Assembly (NCBI GenBank): GCA_024362935.1
Contig: JANCRA010000120.1
Span: forward strand, 193,501 to 257,500
DNA from: Setophaga petechia
Taxonomy: Eukaryota > Chordata > Aves > Passeriformes > Parulidae
DNA length: 64,000 bases
Reading direction: 5' to 3'
Below the pieces are notes generated by a model. The model had not been told where the DNA came from, did no database searches, and was given only the letters and a program-made list of their open reading frames with translations. Both the position numbers and the translations under genes were made by a program. The stretch's first letter is position 1. Each line of letters opens with the position of its first letter. Positions 20,101-33,900 of the stretch are shown piece by piece.

Positions 20101-22021
20101 CACGATTGAAGTTGTTTAGTGAGCAGGAAGCTTTTCTCCTTGCGAGACATAGTGAAAAAGCTATTTGCTTAGATGTAGGTGACAAGAAACACTTACTGCA
20201 GTGCACTGAAAAGCTAATTGCAACACAGAACTGGGATTGTGTTAGCAGCTTGCAAAGTGCTAGAAAACAGTACTTTCCCACTCTCTTGCCTTTCCCTTCA
20301 CATTAATACTTGAAAGGAAGGCGTCTTAGACAACTTTCTTTTTCTTGCTGCAAAACACACTGCAGCCCTCTGTGCAACTTCTAGAACACGATAGGAAATG
20401 TTTAGTGAGCAGGAAGGTTTTCTCCTTGCGAGACATCGTGATAAAGCTTTTTGCTTAGATATAGGTGACAAGAAACACTTTCTGCAGTGCACTGAACAGC
20501 TAACTGCTACACAGAACTGGGATTGTGTTAGCAGCTTGCAAAGTGCTAGAAAACAGTACTTTCCCACTCTCTTGCCTTTCCCTTCACATTAATACTAGAA
20601 AGGAAGGCGTCTTAGACAACTTTGTTTTTCTTGCTGCAAAACACACTGCAGCCCTCTGTGCAACTTCTAGAACACGATAGGAAATGTTTAGTGAGCAGGA
20701 AGGTTTTCTCCTTGCGAGACATAGTGAAAAAGCTTTTTGCTTAGATGTAGGTGACAAGAAACACTTACTGCAGTGCACTGAACAGCTAACTGCTACACAG
20801 CACTAGGATTGTGTTAGCAGCTTGCAAAGTGCTAGAAAACAGTACTTTCCCACTCTCTTGCCTTTCCCTTCACATTAATACTTGAAAGGAAGGCGTCTTA
20901 GACAACTTTCTTTTTCTTGCTGCAAAACACACTGCAGCCCTCTGTGCAACTTCTACAACACGATAGGAAATGTTTAGTGAGCAAGAAGGTTTTCTCCTTG
21001 CTAGACAGAGTGATAAAGCTATTTGCTTAGATGTAGGTGACAAGAAACACTTACTGCAGTGCACTGAAAGCTAACTGCTACACAGCACTGCGATTGTGTT
21101 AGCAGCTTGCAACGTGCTAGAAAACAGTACTTTCCCACTCTCTTGCCTTTCCCTTCACATTAATACTTGAAAGGAAGGCGTCTTAGACAACTTTCTTTTA
21201 CATTTTGCAAAACACACTGCAGCCCTCTGTGCAACTTCTACAACACGATGGAAGTTGTTTAGTGAGCAGCAACGTTTTCCCCTTGCGAGACAAAGTGAAA
21301 AAGCTATTTGCTCAGATGTAGGTATCAAGAAACTCTTACTGCCGTGCACTGACAAGATAATTGCTACACAGCACTGGGATTGTGTTAGCAGCTTGCAAAG
21401 TGCTAGAAAACAGTACTTTCCCACTCTCTTGCCTTTCCCTTCACATTAATACTTGAAAGGAAGGCGTCTTAGACAACTTTCTTTTTCTTGCTGCAAAACA
21501 CACTGCAGCCCTCTGTGCAACTTCTACAACACGATAGGAAATGTTTAGTGAGCAGGAAGGTTTTCTCCTTGCGAGACATAGTGAAAAAGCTTTTTGCTTA
21601 GATGTAGGTGACAAGAAACACTTACTGAAGTGCACTGAACAGCTAATTGTTACACAGAACTGCGATTGTGTTAGCAGCTTGCAAAGTGCTAGAAAACAGT
21701 ACTTTCCCACTCTCTTGCCTTTCCCTTCACATTAATACTTGAAAGGAAGGCGTCTTAGACAACTTTCTTTTTCTTGTTACAGAACACACTGCAGCCCTCT
21801 GTGCAACTTCTAGAACACGATAGGAAATGTTTAGTGATCAGGAAGGTTTTCTCCTTGCGAGACATAGTGAAAAAGCTATTTGCATAGATGTAGGTGACAA
21901 GAAACACGTACTGCAGTGCAGTGACAAGTCAATTGGTACACAGCACTGGGATTGTGTTAGCAGCTCTCAAAGTGATAGAAAATAGTAGTTTCCCACTCTC
22001 TTGCCTTTCCCTTCGCATTAA
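17163..22021 (+). repeat. Canonical array segment 4 (17 monomers)
   Basis: Class order is A' A'' B C A D A A' E B E B B B A B D. Monomers at 17163, 17448 and 20879 are 285 bp. The B monomer at 17733 has CACTGAACCCCTC in place of CACTGCAGCCCTC. The A monomer at 18877 has GTGACCAGCAACG. The junction between copies 1 and 2 of the 6446-bp unit lies in this segment, near 19035. Confidence 0.95.
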
Positions 22022-23608
22022 TACTTGAAAGGAAGGCGTCTTAGACAACTTTCTTTTTCTTGCTGCAAAACATTCTGCAGCCCTCTGTGCAACCTGTACA
22101 GCACGATGGAAGTTGTTTAATGAGCAGGAACATTTTCTCCTAGTGAGAGATAGTGAAAAAGCTTTTTGCTTAGATGTAGGTTACCACAGGCAGTTACTGC
22201 AGTGCACTGCAAAGCTAATAGATGCACAACACTGGGATTGTGTGCCCAGCTTGCAAAGTGATAGGAAACAGTACCTTTCCACTCTTCCTGCTTTTTCCAT
22301 GCACATTACTATTCGAATGGAAAGAATTTTAGACAACTTTCTTTGGCTTCTTGCAAAACACTCTGCACACCTGCCTGCAATCTCTAGAAGTCGATGGGAG
22401 ATATTTTCTGAACTGGCTCAGTTTCTCTTTGCAAGACATGGGGAAAAAGCAATTTGCTTAGATATAGGTGAAAAGAGGCACCTACTACAGTGCACTGCAA
22501 GCTAATTGCTGCACAACACGCAGATTGTGTAAGCAGGTTGCAAACTGATAGAAAACAGTACCTCTCCCTTCTCCTGCCTTTTCTATTCACATTTCTATTT
22601 GAATGCAAGGCGTTTTAGACAACTTTCTTTTGCTTCTTGCAAAACACTCTGCACACCTGCCTGCAATCTCTAGAACTCGATGGGAGATGTTTTCTGAACT
22701 GGCTCAGTTTCTCCTTGCGAGACATGGGGAAAAAGCAATTTGCTTAGATGCAGGTGAAAAGAGGCACCTACTACAGTGCACTGAAAAACTAATTGCTGCA
22801 CAACTCTGGGATTGTGTAAGCAGCTTACAAACAGATAGAAAACAGCACCTTTCCACTCTCCTGCCTTTTCCATTCGCATTACTATTCGAATGGCAGCAGT
22901 TTTGGACAACTTTCTTTTGCTTCTTGCAAAACACTCTGCACACCTCCGTGCAACTTCTAGAAAAAATGAGAGTTGTTTTCTGAACTGGTACAGTTTCTCC
23001 TGAAGAGATATAATGCAAACGCTATTGGCTTAGATGTAGTAACAATAGGCAATTATTACAGTGCACTGCAAAGTCAATCGTAGTAGAACACTGGGATTGT
23101 GTGTCCAGCTTGCAAACTGGTAGAAAACAGTACCTATCCGCTCTCCTGCATTTTCCCTTTCCAGGAACATTCGAATTGATGGCTTTTTTGGACAAGTTAC
23201 TTTTTCTTGTTGCAAAACACTCTGCAGACCTGCCTGCAAGCTCTAGAGCACGATGGGAGGTTTTTTGTGAACAGACACAGTTTCTCCTGGCGAGACATAA
23301 TGAAAAAGCTTTTTGCTAAGGTGTAGCCGGCAGGAGACGCTAAAGACCAGGAGACGGAGCACTGTGCCTTTAAGCGCCGCTTCCGGGTGTCTCTCGGCCG
23401 TAGCTGTTCTCCGGAGCACGCCGCGATCGGCGTAACGACACCAGATTCTTCGCGCCAAGAAGCGTCTTCTCCTTCTCCGGGAAACAGAGACTGCGGCAGC
23501 TTCTGAACGGCGAACTAGGAAGCGGCACAAAACTGGGATCGGGTAAGCAGCTTTCAAAGTGATAGAAAACAGTACTTTCCCACTCTCTTGCCTTTCCCTT
23601 CACATTAA
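22022..23608 (+). repeat. Divergent block 4
   Basis: Counterpart of block 3 in the second 6446-bp copy; I noticed no difference. The 126-codon frame is at 22603-22983. The unit 1 to 2 open frame ends at 22505. Confidence 0.95.
23327..23526 (+). promoter_or_regulatory. CpG-dense module, copy 4
   Basis: Same as copy 3, including the downstream ATCGGGTAAGC. The ETS-like core is at 23379-23386 and the E2F-like TTCGCGCC at 23449-23456, by offset from copy 1. Confidence 0.45.
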
Positions 23609-26600
23609 TACTTGAAAGGAAGGCGTCTTAGACAACTTTCTTTTACTTTTTGCAAAACACACTGCAGTCCTCTGTGCAACTTCTAGAGCACGATAGGAGA
23701 TGTTTAGTGAGAGGAAGGTTTTCTCCTGGCGAGACAGAGTGAAAAAGCTATTTGCTCAGATGTAGGTGACAAGAAACACTTACTGCAGTGCACTGAAAAG
23801 CTTACTGCTACACAGCACTGCGATTGTGTTAGCAGCCTGCAAAGTGCTAGAAAACAGTACTTTCCCACTCTCTTGCCTTTCCCTTCACATTAATACTTGA
23901 AAGGAAGGCGTCTTAGACAACTTTATTTACATTTTGCAAAACACACTGCAGCCCTCTGTGCAACTTCTACAACACGATGGAAGTTGTTTAGTGAGCAGGA
24001 ACGTTTTCCCCTTGCGAGACAAAGGGAAAAAGCTATTTGCTCAGATGTAGTTATCAAGAAACACTTACTGCCGTGCACTGACAAGCTAATTGCTACACAG
24101 AACTGGGATTGTGTTAGCAGCTTGCAAAGTGCTAGAAAACAGTACTTTCCCACTCTCTTGCCTTTCCCTTCACATTAATACTTGAAAGGAAGGCGTCTTA
24201 GACAACTTTCTTTTTCTTGCTGCAAAACACACTGAACCCCTCTGTGCAAATTCTAGAACACGATAGGAAATGTTTAATGAGCGGGAAGGTTTTCTCCTTG
24301 CGAGACATAGTGAAAAAGCTATTTGCTTAGATGTAGGTGACAAGAAACACTTCCTGCAGTGCAGTGACAAGTTAATTGGTACACAGCACTGCGATTGTGT
24401 TAGCAGCTCTCAAAGTGATAGAAAACAATACTTTCCCACTCTCTTGCCTTTCCCTTCACATTAATACTTGAAAGGAAGGCATCTTAGACAACTTTCTTTT
24501 TCTTGTGTCAAAAAACTCTGCAGCCCTCTCTGCAACATCTACAACAGGATGGAAGTTGTTTAGTGAGCAGGAAGGTTTTCTCCTTGCGAGACATAGTGAA
24601 AAAGCTTTTTGCTTAGATGTAGGTGACAAGAAACACTTACTGCAGTGCACTGAACAGCTAACTGCTACACAGCACTGCGATTGTGTTAGCAGCTTGCAAA
24701 GTGCTAGACAACAGTACTTTCCCACTCTCTTGCCTTTCCCTTCACATTAATACTTGAAAGGAAGGCGTCTTAGACAACTTTCTTTTACATTTTGCAAAAC
24801 ACACTGCAGCCCTCTGTGCAACTTCTACAACACGATGGAAGTTGTTTAGTGAGCAGCAACGTTTTCCCCTTGCGAGACAAAGTGAAAAAGCTATTTGCTC
24901 AGATGTAGGTATCAAGAAACACTTACTGCCGTGCACTGACAAGCTAATTGCTACACAGCACTGGGATTGTGTTAGCAGCTTGCAAAGTGGTAGAAAACAG
25001 TACTTTCCCACTCTCTTGCCTTTCCCTTCACATTAATACTTGAAAGGAAGGCGTCTTAGACAACTTTCTTTCTCTTGTTACAGAACACACTGCAGCCCTC
25101 TCTGCAACTTCTAGAACACGATAGGAGATGTTTAGTGAGCAGGAAGGTTTTCTCCTTGCGAGACATAGTGAAAAAGCTATTTGCTTAGATGTAGGTGACT
25201 AGAAACACTTACTGCAGTGCACTGAAAAGCTAACTGCTACACAGCACTGCGATTGTGTTAGGAGCTTGCAAAGTGCTAGAAAACAGTACTTTCCCACTCT
25301 CTTGCCTTTCCCTTCACATTAATACTTGAAAGGAAGGCGTCTTAGACAACTTTCTTTTACATTTTGCAAAACACACTGCAGCCCTCTGTGCAACTTCTAC
25401 AACACGATGGAAGTTGTTTAGTGACCAGCAACGTTTTCCCCTTGCGAGACAAAGTGAAAAAGCTATTTGCTTAGATGTAGGTGACAAGAAACACTTACTG
25501 CAGTGCACTGAACAGCTAATTGCTACACAGCACTGGGATTGTGTTAGCAGCTCTCAAAGTGCTAGAAAACAGTACTTTCCCACTCTCTTGCCTTTCCCTT
25601 CACATTAATACTTGAAAGGAAGGCGTCTTAGACAACTTTCTTTTACTTTTTGCAAAACACACTGCAGCCCTCTGTGCAACTTCTAGAACACGATAGAAGT
25701 TGTTTAGTGAGCAGCAACGTTTTCCCCTTGCGAGACAAAGTGAAAAAGCTATTTGCTCAGATGTAGTTATCAAGAAACACTTACTGCCGTGCACTGACAA
25801 GCTAATTGCTACACAGCACTGGGATTGTGTTAGCAGCTTGCAAAGTGCTAGAAAACAGTACTTTCCCACTCTCTTGCCTTTCCCTTCACATTAATACATG
25901 AAAGGAAGGCAACTTAGACAACTTTCTTTTTCTTGTGTCAAAAAACTCTGCAGCGTTCTCTGCTACATCTACAACACGATTGAAGTTGTTTAGTGAGCAG
26001 GAAGCTTTTCTCCTTGCGAGACATAGTGAAAAAGCTATTTGCTTAGATGTAGGTGACAAGAAACACTTACTGCAGTGCACTGAAAAGCTAATTGCAACAC
26101 AGAACTGGGATTGTGTTAGCAGCTTGCAAAGTGCTAGAAAACAGTACTTTCCCACTCTCTTGCCTTTCCCTTCACATTAATACTTGAAAGGAAGGCGTCT
26201 TAGACAACTTTCTTTTACATTTTGCAAAACACACTGCAGCCCTTTGTGCAACTTCTACAACACGATGGAAGTTGTTTAGTGAGCAGCAACGTTTTCCCCT
26301 TGCGAGGCAAAGTGAAAAAGCTATTTGCTCAGATGTAGGTATCAAGAAACACTTACGGCCATGCACTGACAAGCTAATTGCTACACAGCACTGGGATTGT
26401 GTTAGCAGCTTGCAAAGTGCTAGAAAACAGTACTTTCCCACTCTCTTGCCTTTCCCTTCACATTAATACTTGAAAGGAAGGCGTCTTAGACAACTTTCTT
26501 TTTCTTGCTGCAAAACACACTGCAGCCCTCTGTGCAACTTCTAGAACACGATAGGAAATGTTTAGTGAGCAGGAAGGTTTTCTCCTTGCGAGACATAGTG

Positions 26601-29326
26601 AAAAAGCTTCTTGCTTAGATGTAGGTGACAAGAAACACTTACTGCAGTGCACTGAACAGCTAACTGCTACACAGCACTAGGATTGTGTTAGCAGCTTGCA
26701 AAGTGCTAGAAAACAGTACTTTCCCACTCTCTTGCCTTTCCCTTCACATTAATACTTGAAAGGAAGGCGTCTTAGACAACTTTGTTTTACATTTTGCAAA
26801 ACACACTGCAGCCGTCTGTGCAACTTCTACAACACGATGGAAGTTGTTTAGTGAGCAGGAACGTTTTCCCCTTGCGAGACAAAGGGAAAAAGCTATTTGC
26901 TCAGATGTAGTTATCAAGAAACACTTACTGCCGTGCACTGACAAGCTAATTGCTACACAGCACTGGGATTGTGTTAGCAGCTTGCAAAGTGCTAGAAAAC
27001 AGTACTTTCCCACTCTCTTGCCTTTCCCTTCACATTAATACTTGAAAGGAAGGCGTCTTAGACAACTTTCTTTTTCTTGCTGCAAAACACACTGCAGCCC
27101 TCTGTGCAACTTCTACAACACGATAGGAAATGTTTAGTGAGCAAGAAGGTTTTCTCCTTGCTAGACAGAGTGATAAAGCTATTTGCTTAGATGTAGGTGA
27201 CAAGAAACACTTACTGCTGTGCACTGAAAGGCTAACTGCTACACAGCACTGCGATTGTGTTAGCAGCCTGCAAAGTGCTAGAAAACAGTACTTTCCCACT
27301 CTCTTGCCTTTCCCTTCACATTAATACATGAAAGGAAGGCAACTTAGACAACTTTCTTTTTCTTGTGTCAAAAAACTCTGCAGCGTTCTCTGCTACATCT
27401 ACAACACGATTGAAGTTGTTTAGTGAGCAGGAAGCTTTTCTCCTTGCGAGACATAGTGAAAAAGCTATTTGCTTAGATGTAGGTGACAAGAAACACTTAC
27501 TGCAGTGCACTGAAAAGCTAATTGCAACACAGAACTGGGATTGTGTTAGCAGCTTGCAAAGTGCTAGAAAACAGTACTTTCCCACTCTCTTGCCTTTCCC
27601 TTCACATTAATACTTGAAAGGAAGGCGTCTTAGACAACTTTCTTTTTCTTGCTGCAAAACACACAGCAGCCCTCTGTGCAACTTCTAGAACACGATAGGA
27701 AATGTTTAGTGAGCAGGAAGGTTTTCTCCTTGCGAGACATCGTGATAAAGCTTTTTGCTTAGATATAGGTGACAAGAAACACTTTCTGCAGTGCACTGAA
27801 CAGCTAACTGCTACACAGAACTGGGATTGTGTTAGCAGCTTGCAAAGTGCTAGAAAACAGTACTTTCCCACTCTCTTGCCTTTCCCTTCACATTAATACT
27901 AGAAAGGAAGGCGTCTTAGACAACTTTGTTTTTCTTGCTGCAAAACACACTGCAGCCCTCTGTGCAACTTCTAGAACACGATAGGAAATGTTTAGTGAGC
28001 AGGAAGGTTTTCTCCTTGCGAGACATAGTGAAAAAGCTTTTTGCTTAGATGTAGGTGACAAGAAACACTTACTGCAGTGCACTGAACACCTAACTGCTAC
28101 ACAGCACTAGGATTGTGTTAGCAGCTTGCAAAGTGCTAGAAAACAGTACTTTCCCACTCTCTTGCCTTTCCCTTCACATTAATACTTGAAAGGAAGGCGT
28201 CTTAGACAACTTTCTTTTTCTTGCTGCAAAACACACTGCAGCCCTCTGTGCAACTTCTACAACACGATAGGAAATGTTTAGTGAGCAAGAAGGTTTTCTC
28301 CTTGCTAGACAGAGTGATAAAGCTATTTGCTTAGATGTAGGTGACAAGAAACACTTACTGCTGTGCACTGAAAAGCTAACTGCTACACAGCACTGCGATT
28401 GTGTTAGCAGCTTGCAACGTGCTAGAAAACAGTACTTTCCCACTCTCTTGCCTTTCCCTTCACATTAATACTTGAAAGGAAGGCGTCTTAGACAACTTTC
28501 TTTTACATTTTGCAAAACACACTGCAGCCCTCTGTGCAACTTCTACAACACGATGGAAGTTGTTTAGTGAGCAGCAACGTTTTCCCCTTGCGAGACAAAG
28601 TGAAAAAGCTATTTGCTCAGATGTAGGTATCAAGAAACTCTTACTGCCGTGCACTGACAAGATAATTGCTACACAGCACTGGGATTGTGTTAGCAGCTTG
28701 CAAAGTGCTAGAAAACAGTACTTTCCCACTCTCTTGCCTTTCCCTTCACATTAATACTTGAAAGGAAGGCGTCTTAGACAACTTTCTTTTTCTTGCTGCA
28801 AAACACACTGCAGCCCTCTGTGCAACTTCTACAACACGATAGGAAATGTTTAGTGAGCAGGAAGGTTTTCTCCTTGCGAGACATAGTGAAAAAGCTTTTT
28901 GCTTAGATGTAGGTGACAAGAAACACTTACTGAAGTGCACTGAACAGCTAATTGCTACACAGAACTGGGATTGTGTTAGCAGCTTGCAAAGTGCTAGAAA
29001 ACAGTACTTTCCCACTCTCTTGCCTTTCCCTTCACATTAATACTTGAAAGGAAGGCGTCTTAGACAACTTTCTTTTTCTTGTTACAGAACACACTGCAGC
29101 CCTCTGTGCAACTTCTAGAACACGATAGGAAATGTTTAGTGATCAGGAAGGTTTTCTCCTTGCGAGACATAGTGAAAAAGCTATTTGCATAGATGTAGGT
29201 GACAAGAAACACGTACTGCAGTGCAGTGACAAGTCAATTGGTACACAGCACTGGGATTGTGTTAGCAGCTCTCAAAGTGATAGAAAATAGTAGTTTCCCA
29301 CTCTCTTGCCTTTCCCTTCGCATTAA
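23609..29326 (+). repeat. Canonical array segment 5 (20 monomers)
   Basis: Class order is A' A'' B C A D A A' E A B A B E B B B A B D. Compared with segment 4, three monomers (A B A, about 26181-27038) are additional, inserted between an E and a B monomer. The B monomer at 28183 has the full 286 bp, so it lacks the one-base deletion of its counterparts at 14433 and 20879. The terminal D monomer (29041) is the D-type pre-block form. Confidence 0.95.
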
Positions 29327-30913
29327 TACTTGAAAGGAAGGCGTCTTAGACAACTTTCTTTTTCTTGCTGCAAAACATTCTGCAGCCCTCTGTGCAACCT
29401 GTACAGCACGATGGAAGTTGTTTAATGAGCAGGAACATTTTCTCCTAGTGAGAGATAGTGAAAAAGCTTTTTGCTTAGATGTAGGTTACCACAGGCAGTT
29501 ACTGCAGTGCACTGCAAAGCTAATAGATGCACAACACTGGGATTGTGTGCCCAGCTTGCAAAGTGATAGGAAACAGTACCTTTCCACTCTTCCTGCTTTT
29601 TCCATGCACATTACTATTCGAATGGAAAGAATTTTAGACAACTTTCTTTGGCTTCTTGCAAAACACTCTGCACACCTGCCTGCAATCTCTAGAAGTCGAT
29701 GGGAGATATTTTCTGAACTGGCTCAGTTTCTCTTTGCAAGACATGGGGAAAAAGCAATTTGCTTAGATATAGGTGAAAAGAGGCACCTACTACAGTGCAC
29801 TGCAAGCTAATTGCTGCACAACACGCAGATTGTGTAAGCAGGTTGCAAACTGATAGAAAACAGTACCTCTCCCTTCTCCTGCCTTTTCTATTCACATTTC
29901 TATTTGAATGCAAGGCGTTTTAGACAACTTTCTTTTGCTTCTTGCAAAACACTCTGCACACCTGCCTGCAATCTCTAGAACTCGATGGGAGATGTTTTCT
30001 GAACTGGCTCAGTTTCTCCTTGCGAGACATGGGGAAAAAGCAATTTGCTTAGATGCAGGTGAAAAGAGGCACCTACTACAGTGCACTGAAAAACTAATTG
30101 CTGCACAACTCTGGGATTGTGTAAGCAGCTTACAAACAGATAGAAAACAGCACCTTTCCACTCTCCTGCCTTTTCCATTCGCATTACTATTCGAATGGCA
30201 GCAGTTTTGGACAACTTTCTTTTGCTTCTTGCAAAACACTCTGCACACCTCCGTGCAACTTCTAGAAAAAATGAGAGTTGTTTTCTGAACTGGTACAGTT
30301 TCTCCTGAAGAGATATAATGCAAACGCTATTGGCTTAGATGTAGTAACAATAGGCAATTATTACAGTGCACTGCAAAGTCAATCGTAGTAGAACACTGGG
30401 ATTGTGTGTCCAGCTTGCAAACTGGTAGAAAACAGTACCTATCCGCTCTCCTGCATTTTCCCTTTCCAGGAACATTCGAATTGATGGCTTTTTTGGACAA
30501 GTTACTTTTTCTTGTTGCAAAACACTCTGCAGACCTGCCTGCAAGCTCTAGAGCACGATGGGAGGTTTTTTGTGAACAGACACAGTTTCTCCTGGCGAGA
30601 CATAATGAAAAAGCTTTTTGCTAAGGTGTAGCCGGCAGGAGACGCTAAAGACCAGGAGACGGAGCACTGTGCCTTTAAGCGCCGCTTCCGGGTGTCTCTC
30701 GGCCGTAGCTGTTCTCCGGAGCACGCCGCGATCGGCGTAACGACACCAGATTCTTCGCGCCAAGAAGCGTCTTCTCCTTCTCCGGGAAACAGAGACTGCG
30801 GCAGCTTCTGAACGGCGAACTAGGAAGCGGCACAAAACTGGGATCGGGTAAGCAGCTTTCAAAGTGATAGAAAACAGTACTTTCCCACTCTCTTGCCTTT
30901 CCCTTCACATTAA
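29327..30913 (+). repeat. Divergent block 5
   Basis: Full-length block in the third segmental copy, matching blocks 3 and 4. The 126-codon frame is at 29908-30288 and the unit 1 to 2 open frame ends at 29810. Confidence 0.95.
30632..30831 (+). promoter_or_regulatory. CpG-dense module, copy 5
   Basis: Matches copies 3 and 4, with ATCGGGTAAGC after it. All candidate factor sites noted in copy 1 are retained. Confidence 0.45.
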
Positions 30914-33900
30914 TACTTGAAAGGAAGGCGTCTTAGACAACTTTCTTTTACTTTTTGCAAAACACACTGCAGTCCTCTGTGCAACTTCTAGAGCACGATA
31001 GGAGATGTTTAGTGAGAGGAAGGTTTTCTCCTGGCGAGACAGAGTGAAAAAGCTATTTGCTCAGATGTAGGTGACAAGAAACACTTACTGCAGTGCACTG
31101 AAAAGCTTACTGCTACACAGCACTGCGATTGTGTTAGCAGCCTGCAAAGTGCTAGAAAACAGTACTTTCCCACTCTCTTGCCTTTCCCTTCACATTAATA
31201 CTTGAAAGGAAGGCGTCTTAGACAACTTTATTTACATTTTGCAAAACACACTGCAGCCCTCTGTGCAACTTCTACAACACGATGGAAGTTGTTTAGTGAG
31301 CAGGAACGTTTTCCCCTTGCGAGACAAAGTGAAAAAGCTATTTGCTCAGATGTAGTTATCAAGAAACACTTACTGCCGTGCACTGACAAGCTAATTGCTA
31401 CACAGAACTGGGATTGTGTTAGCAGCTTGCAAAGTGCTAGAAAACAGTACTTTCCCACTCTCTTGCCTTTCCCTTCACATTAATACTTGAAAGGAAGGCG
31501 TCTTAGACAACTTTCTTTTTCTTGCTGCAAAACACACTGAACCCATCTGTGCAACTTCTAGAACACGATAGGAAATGTTTAATGAGCGGGAAGGTTTTCT
31601 CCTTGCGAGACATAGTGAAAAAGCTATTTGCTTAGATGTAGGTGACAAGAAACACTTCCTGCAGTGCAGTGACAAGTTAATTGGTACACAGCACTGCGAT
31701 TGTGTTAGCAGCTCTCAAAGTGATAGAAAACAATACTTTCCCACTCTCTTGCCTTTCCCTTCACATTAATACTTGAAAGGAAGGCATCTTAGACAACTTT
31801 CTTTTTCTTGTGTCAAAAAACTCTGCAGCCCTCTCTGCAACATCTACAACAGGATGGAAGTTGTTTAGTGAGCAGGAAGGTTTTCTCCTTGCGAGACATA
31901 GTGAAAAAGCTTTTTGCTTAGATGTAGGTGACAAGAAACACTTACTGCAGTGCACTGAACAGTTAACTGCTACACAGCACTGCGATTGTGTTAGCAGCTT
32001 GCAAAGTGCTAGAAAACGGTACTTTCCCACTCTCTTGCCTTTCCCTTCACATTAATACTTGAAAGGAAGGCGTCTTAGACAACTTTCTTTTACATTTTGC
32101 AAAACACACTGCAGCCTTTTTTGCAACTTCTACAACACGATGGAAGTTGTTTAGTGAGCAGCAACGTTTTCCCCTTGCGAGACAAAGTGAAAAAGCTATT
32201 TGCTCAGATGTAGGTATCAAGAAACACTTACTGCCGTGCACTGACAAGCTAATTGCTACACAGCACTGGGATTGTGTTAGCAGCTTGCAAAGTGGTAGAA
32301 AACAGTACTTTCCCACTCTCTTGCCTTTCCCTTCACATTAATACTTGAAAGGAAGGCGTCTTAGACAACTTTCTTTTTCCTGTTACAGAACACACTGCAG
32401 CCCTCTCTGCAACTTCTAGAACACGATAGGAGATGTTTAGTGAGCAGGAAGGTTTTCTCCTTGCGAGACATAGTGAAAAAGCTATTTGCTTAGATGTAGG
32501 TGACTAGAAACACTTACTGCAGTGCACTGAAAAGCTAACTGCTACACAGCACTGCGATTGTGTTAGCAGCTTGCAAAGTGCTAGAAAACAGTACTTTCCC
32601 ACTCTCTTGCCTTTCCCTTCACATTAATACTTGAAAGGAAGGCGTCTTAGACAACTTTCTTTTACATTTTGCAAAACACACTGCAGCCCTCTGTGCAACT
32701 TCTACAACACGATGGAAGTTGTTTAGTGAGCAGGAACGTTTTCCCCTTGCGAGACAAAGTGAAAAAGCTATTTGCTTAGATGTAGGTGACAAGAAACACT
32801 TACTGAAGTGCACTGAACAGCTAATTGCTACACAGCACTGCGATTGTGTTAGCAGCTTGCAAAGTGCTAGAAAACAGTACTTTCCCACTCTCTTGCCTTT
32901 CCCTTCACATTAATACTTGAAAGGAAGGCGTCTTAGACAACTTTGTTTTTCTTGTTACAGAACACACTGCAGCCCTCTGTGCAACTTCTAGAACACGATA
33001 GGAAATGTTTAGTGAGCCGGAAGGTTTTCTCCTTGCGAGACATAGTGAAAAAGCTATTTGCTTAGATGCAGGTGACAAGAAACCCTTACTGCAGTGCAGT
33101 GACAATTTAATTGGTACACAGCACTGCGATTGTGTTAGCAGCCTGCAAAGTGCTAGAAAACAGTACTTTCCCACTCTCTTGCCTTTCCCTTCACATTAAT
33201 ACTTGAAAGGAAGGCGTCTTAGACAACTTTCTTTTTCTTGTTACAGAACACACTGCAGCCCTCTGTGCAACTTCTAGAACACGATAGGAAATGTTTAGTG
33301 AGCCGGAAGGTTTTCTCCTTGCGAGACATAGTGAAAAAGCTATTTGCTTAGATGCACGTGACAAGAAACCCTTACTGCAGTGCAGTGACAATTTAATTGG
33401 TACACAGCACTGCGATTGTGTTAGCAGCCTGCAAAGTGCTAGAAAACAGTACTTTCCCACTCTCTTGCCTTTCCCTTCACATTAATACTTGAAAGGAAGA
33501 CGTCTTAGACAACTTTATTTACATTTTGCAACACACACTGCAGCCCTCTGTGCAACTTCTACAACACGATGGAAGTTGTTTAGTGAGCATGAAGGTTTTC
33601 TCCTTGCGAGACATAGTGAAAAAGCTATTTGCTTAGATGTAGGTGACAAGAAACACTTACTGCAGTCCACTGAAAAGCTAATTGCTACACAGAACTGGGA
33701 TTGTGTTAGCAGCTTGCAAAGTGCTAGAAAACAGTACTTTCCCACTCTCTTGCCTTTCCCTTCACATTAATACTTGAAAGGAAGGCGTCTTAGACAACTT
33801 TCTTTTTCTTGTTACAGAACACACTGCAGCCCTCTGTGCAACTTCTAGAACACGATAGGAAATGTTTAGTGAGCCGGAAGGTTTTCTCCTTGCGAGACAT

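Larger units (their letters stand above)
19036..25481 (+). repeat. 6446-bp segmental tandem repeat, copy 2
   Basis: Corresponds base for base to copy 1 at a fixed offset of 6446. Private differences noticed: AATACTTTAAAGG at about 19160 (its counterparts have AATACTTGAAAGG), and TTAGGAGCTTGC at about 25258 where copy 1 has TTAGCAGCTTGC. The absence of any offset change over more than 6 kb shows no indel has accumulated. Confidence 0.9.
25482..32735 (+). repeat. Expanded third copy (about 7.3 kb) of the segmental tandem repeat
   Basis: Tracks copy 2 at an offset of 6446 until about 26.18 kb, then at 7305 after three extra monomers. The extra 859 bp equals three 286-bp monomers plus one base, the base being the deletion that copies 1 and 2 share but this copy lacks. 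The match continues through block 5 to about 32.73 kb, where GTGAGCAGGAACG replaces the expected GTGACCAGCAACG. It is slightly more diverged than copies 1 and 2 are from each other (for example AGCCTTTTTTGCAAC near 32114), so the three-copy state probably arose in two steps. Confidence 0.87.
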
